5,739 nt of DNA from assembly GCF_938045775.1 (NCBI RefSeq), contig NZ_CALIBH010000003.1, positions 1-5,739 on the forward strand. Reading direction: 5' to 3'. Every line of letters starts with the position of its first letter. The stretch's first letter is position 1. Below the pieces are notes generated by a model, which worked only from the letters and a program-made list of their open reading frames with translations, did not search any database and was not told the DNA's origin. This document shows, piece by piece, positions 5,482-5,739 of this stretch. Made by a program: the position numbers and the translations under genes. This stretch comes from an uncultured Campylobacter sp. (lineage in GTDB: Bacteria > Campylobacterota > Campylobacteria > Campylobacterales > Campylobacteraceae).

Positions 5482-5739
5482 GCTAGGCTAGCTTTGGGGT
5501 TTGATTTGCGTGGCGAAATTCTATCGCAAATTCTTGGCGCTTAAAATTCTATGATTAAATTTCACACCTTTTACAGATTTTACTTATACTATTTAATTCC
5601 GCGTTAGCGTCGCTTTTAATTGTGTATATAGCAAATAGGGTGGCTTGAGCAATTCCGTGGCGGTGGCATTATCCGATACGATCAAAGAAATAATCTAAAT
5701 TTTTAAAGCTCAACGAAGCGGGTTAAAATAAGCAAGCTT
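5482..5739. other. 258-base right end without a supported gene
   Basis: No frame gives a convincing protein here. Visible items are a TAGGCTAGGCTAG short tandem at 5479-5491, two AAATTCTAT copies 28 bp apart (5516-5524 and 5544-5552), and a weak hairpin at 5504-5531. From about 5593 to 5697 there are short stop-free runs on both strands. The window ends before any downstream gene is visible. Confidence 0.6.
5504..5531 (+). terminator. Weak hairpin after the helical-protein gene
   Basis: ATTTGCG (5504-5510) pairs with CGCAAAT (5525-5531) across a 14-base loop, 22 bases after the stop codon. An alternative inner pairing is GCGA (5513-5516) with TCGC (5524-5527). No T run follows, so termination is only a possibility suggested by position. 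Confidence 0.25.

Overview
The window looks like chromosomal DNA from a Campylobacter-type member of the Campylobacterota. The AAATTT-rich sequence, the protein style and the gene types all fit this, and the fairly high G+C suggests a species such as C. gracilis, C. showae or C. rectus rather than C. jejuni. This assignment is inference from sequence style; no rRNA or other marker gene is present.

The core (about 1200-4905) is a metal-homeostasis locus that I read as zinc-related. A short Fur-family repressor (4552-4905, +) is divergent from a two-gene operon on the minus strand. The first operon gene is a ZnuA-type zinc-binding periplasmic protein with a very histidine-rich loop (3510-4436). 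The second (1203-3506) starts right at the znuA stop codon. It fuses a periplasmic DUF1007/ZevA-like domain to a six-helix NicO/RcnA-like permease (ZevB-like). The 115-bp divergent intergenic region holds an operator-like repeat (two GCAACTTA copies 11 bp apart, forming overlapping palindromes) between opposed promoter-like sequences. A simple reading is that the Fur-like protein represses both directions when metal is plentiful, while ZnuA and the ZevA half capture metal in the periplasm and the ZevB half moves it. No ZnuB permease or ZnuC ATPase is encoded here, so the partner of ZnuA is open.

Left flank: 12-962 (-) encodes a DUF3137-type protein with two membrane helices. It is separated from the metal operon by 240 bp that hold a possible operon terminator and a promoter embedded in two tandem perfect inverted repeats. 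It is probably an independent unit.

Right flank: 5041-5481 (+) encodes an unrecognised helical 146-residue protein with its own TATAAT promoter and a GTG start. The last 258 bases hold no gene I can support, only a weak hairpin and short repeats. No tRNA, rRNA, CRISPR array, insertion sequence or phage gene was seen.
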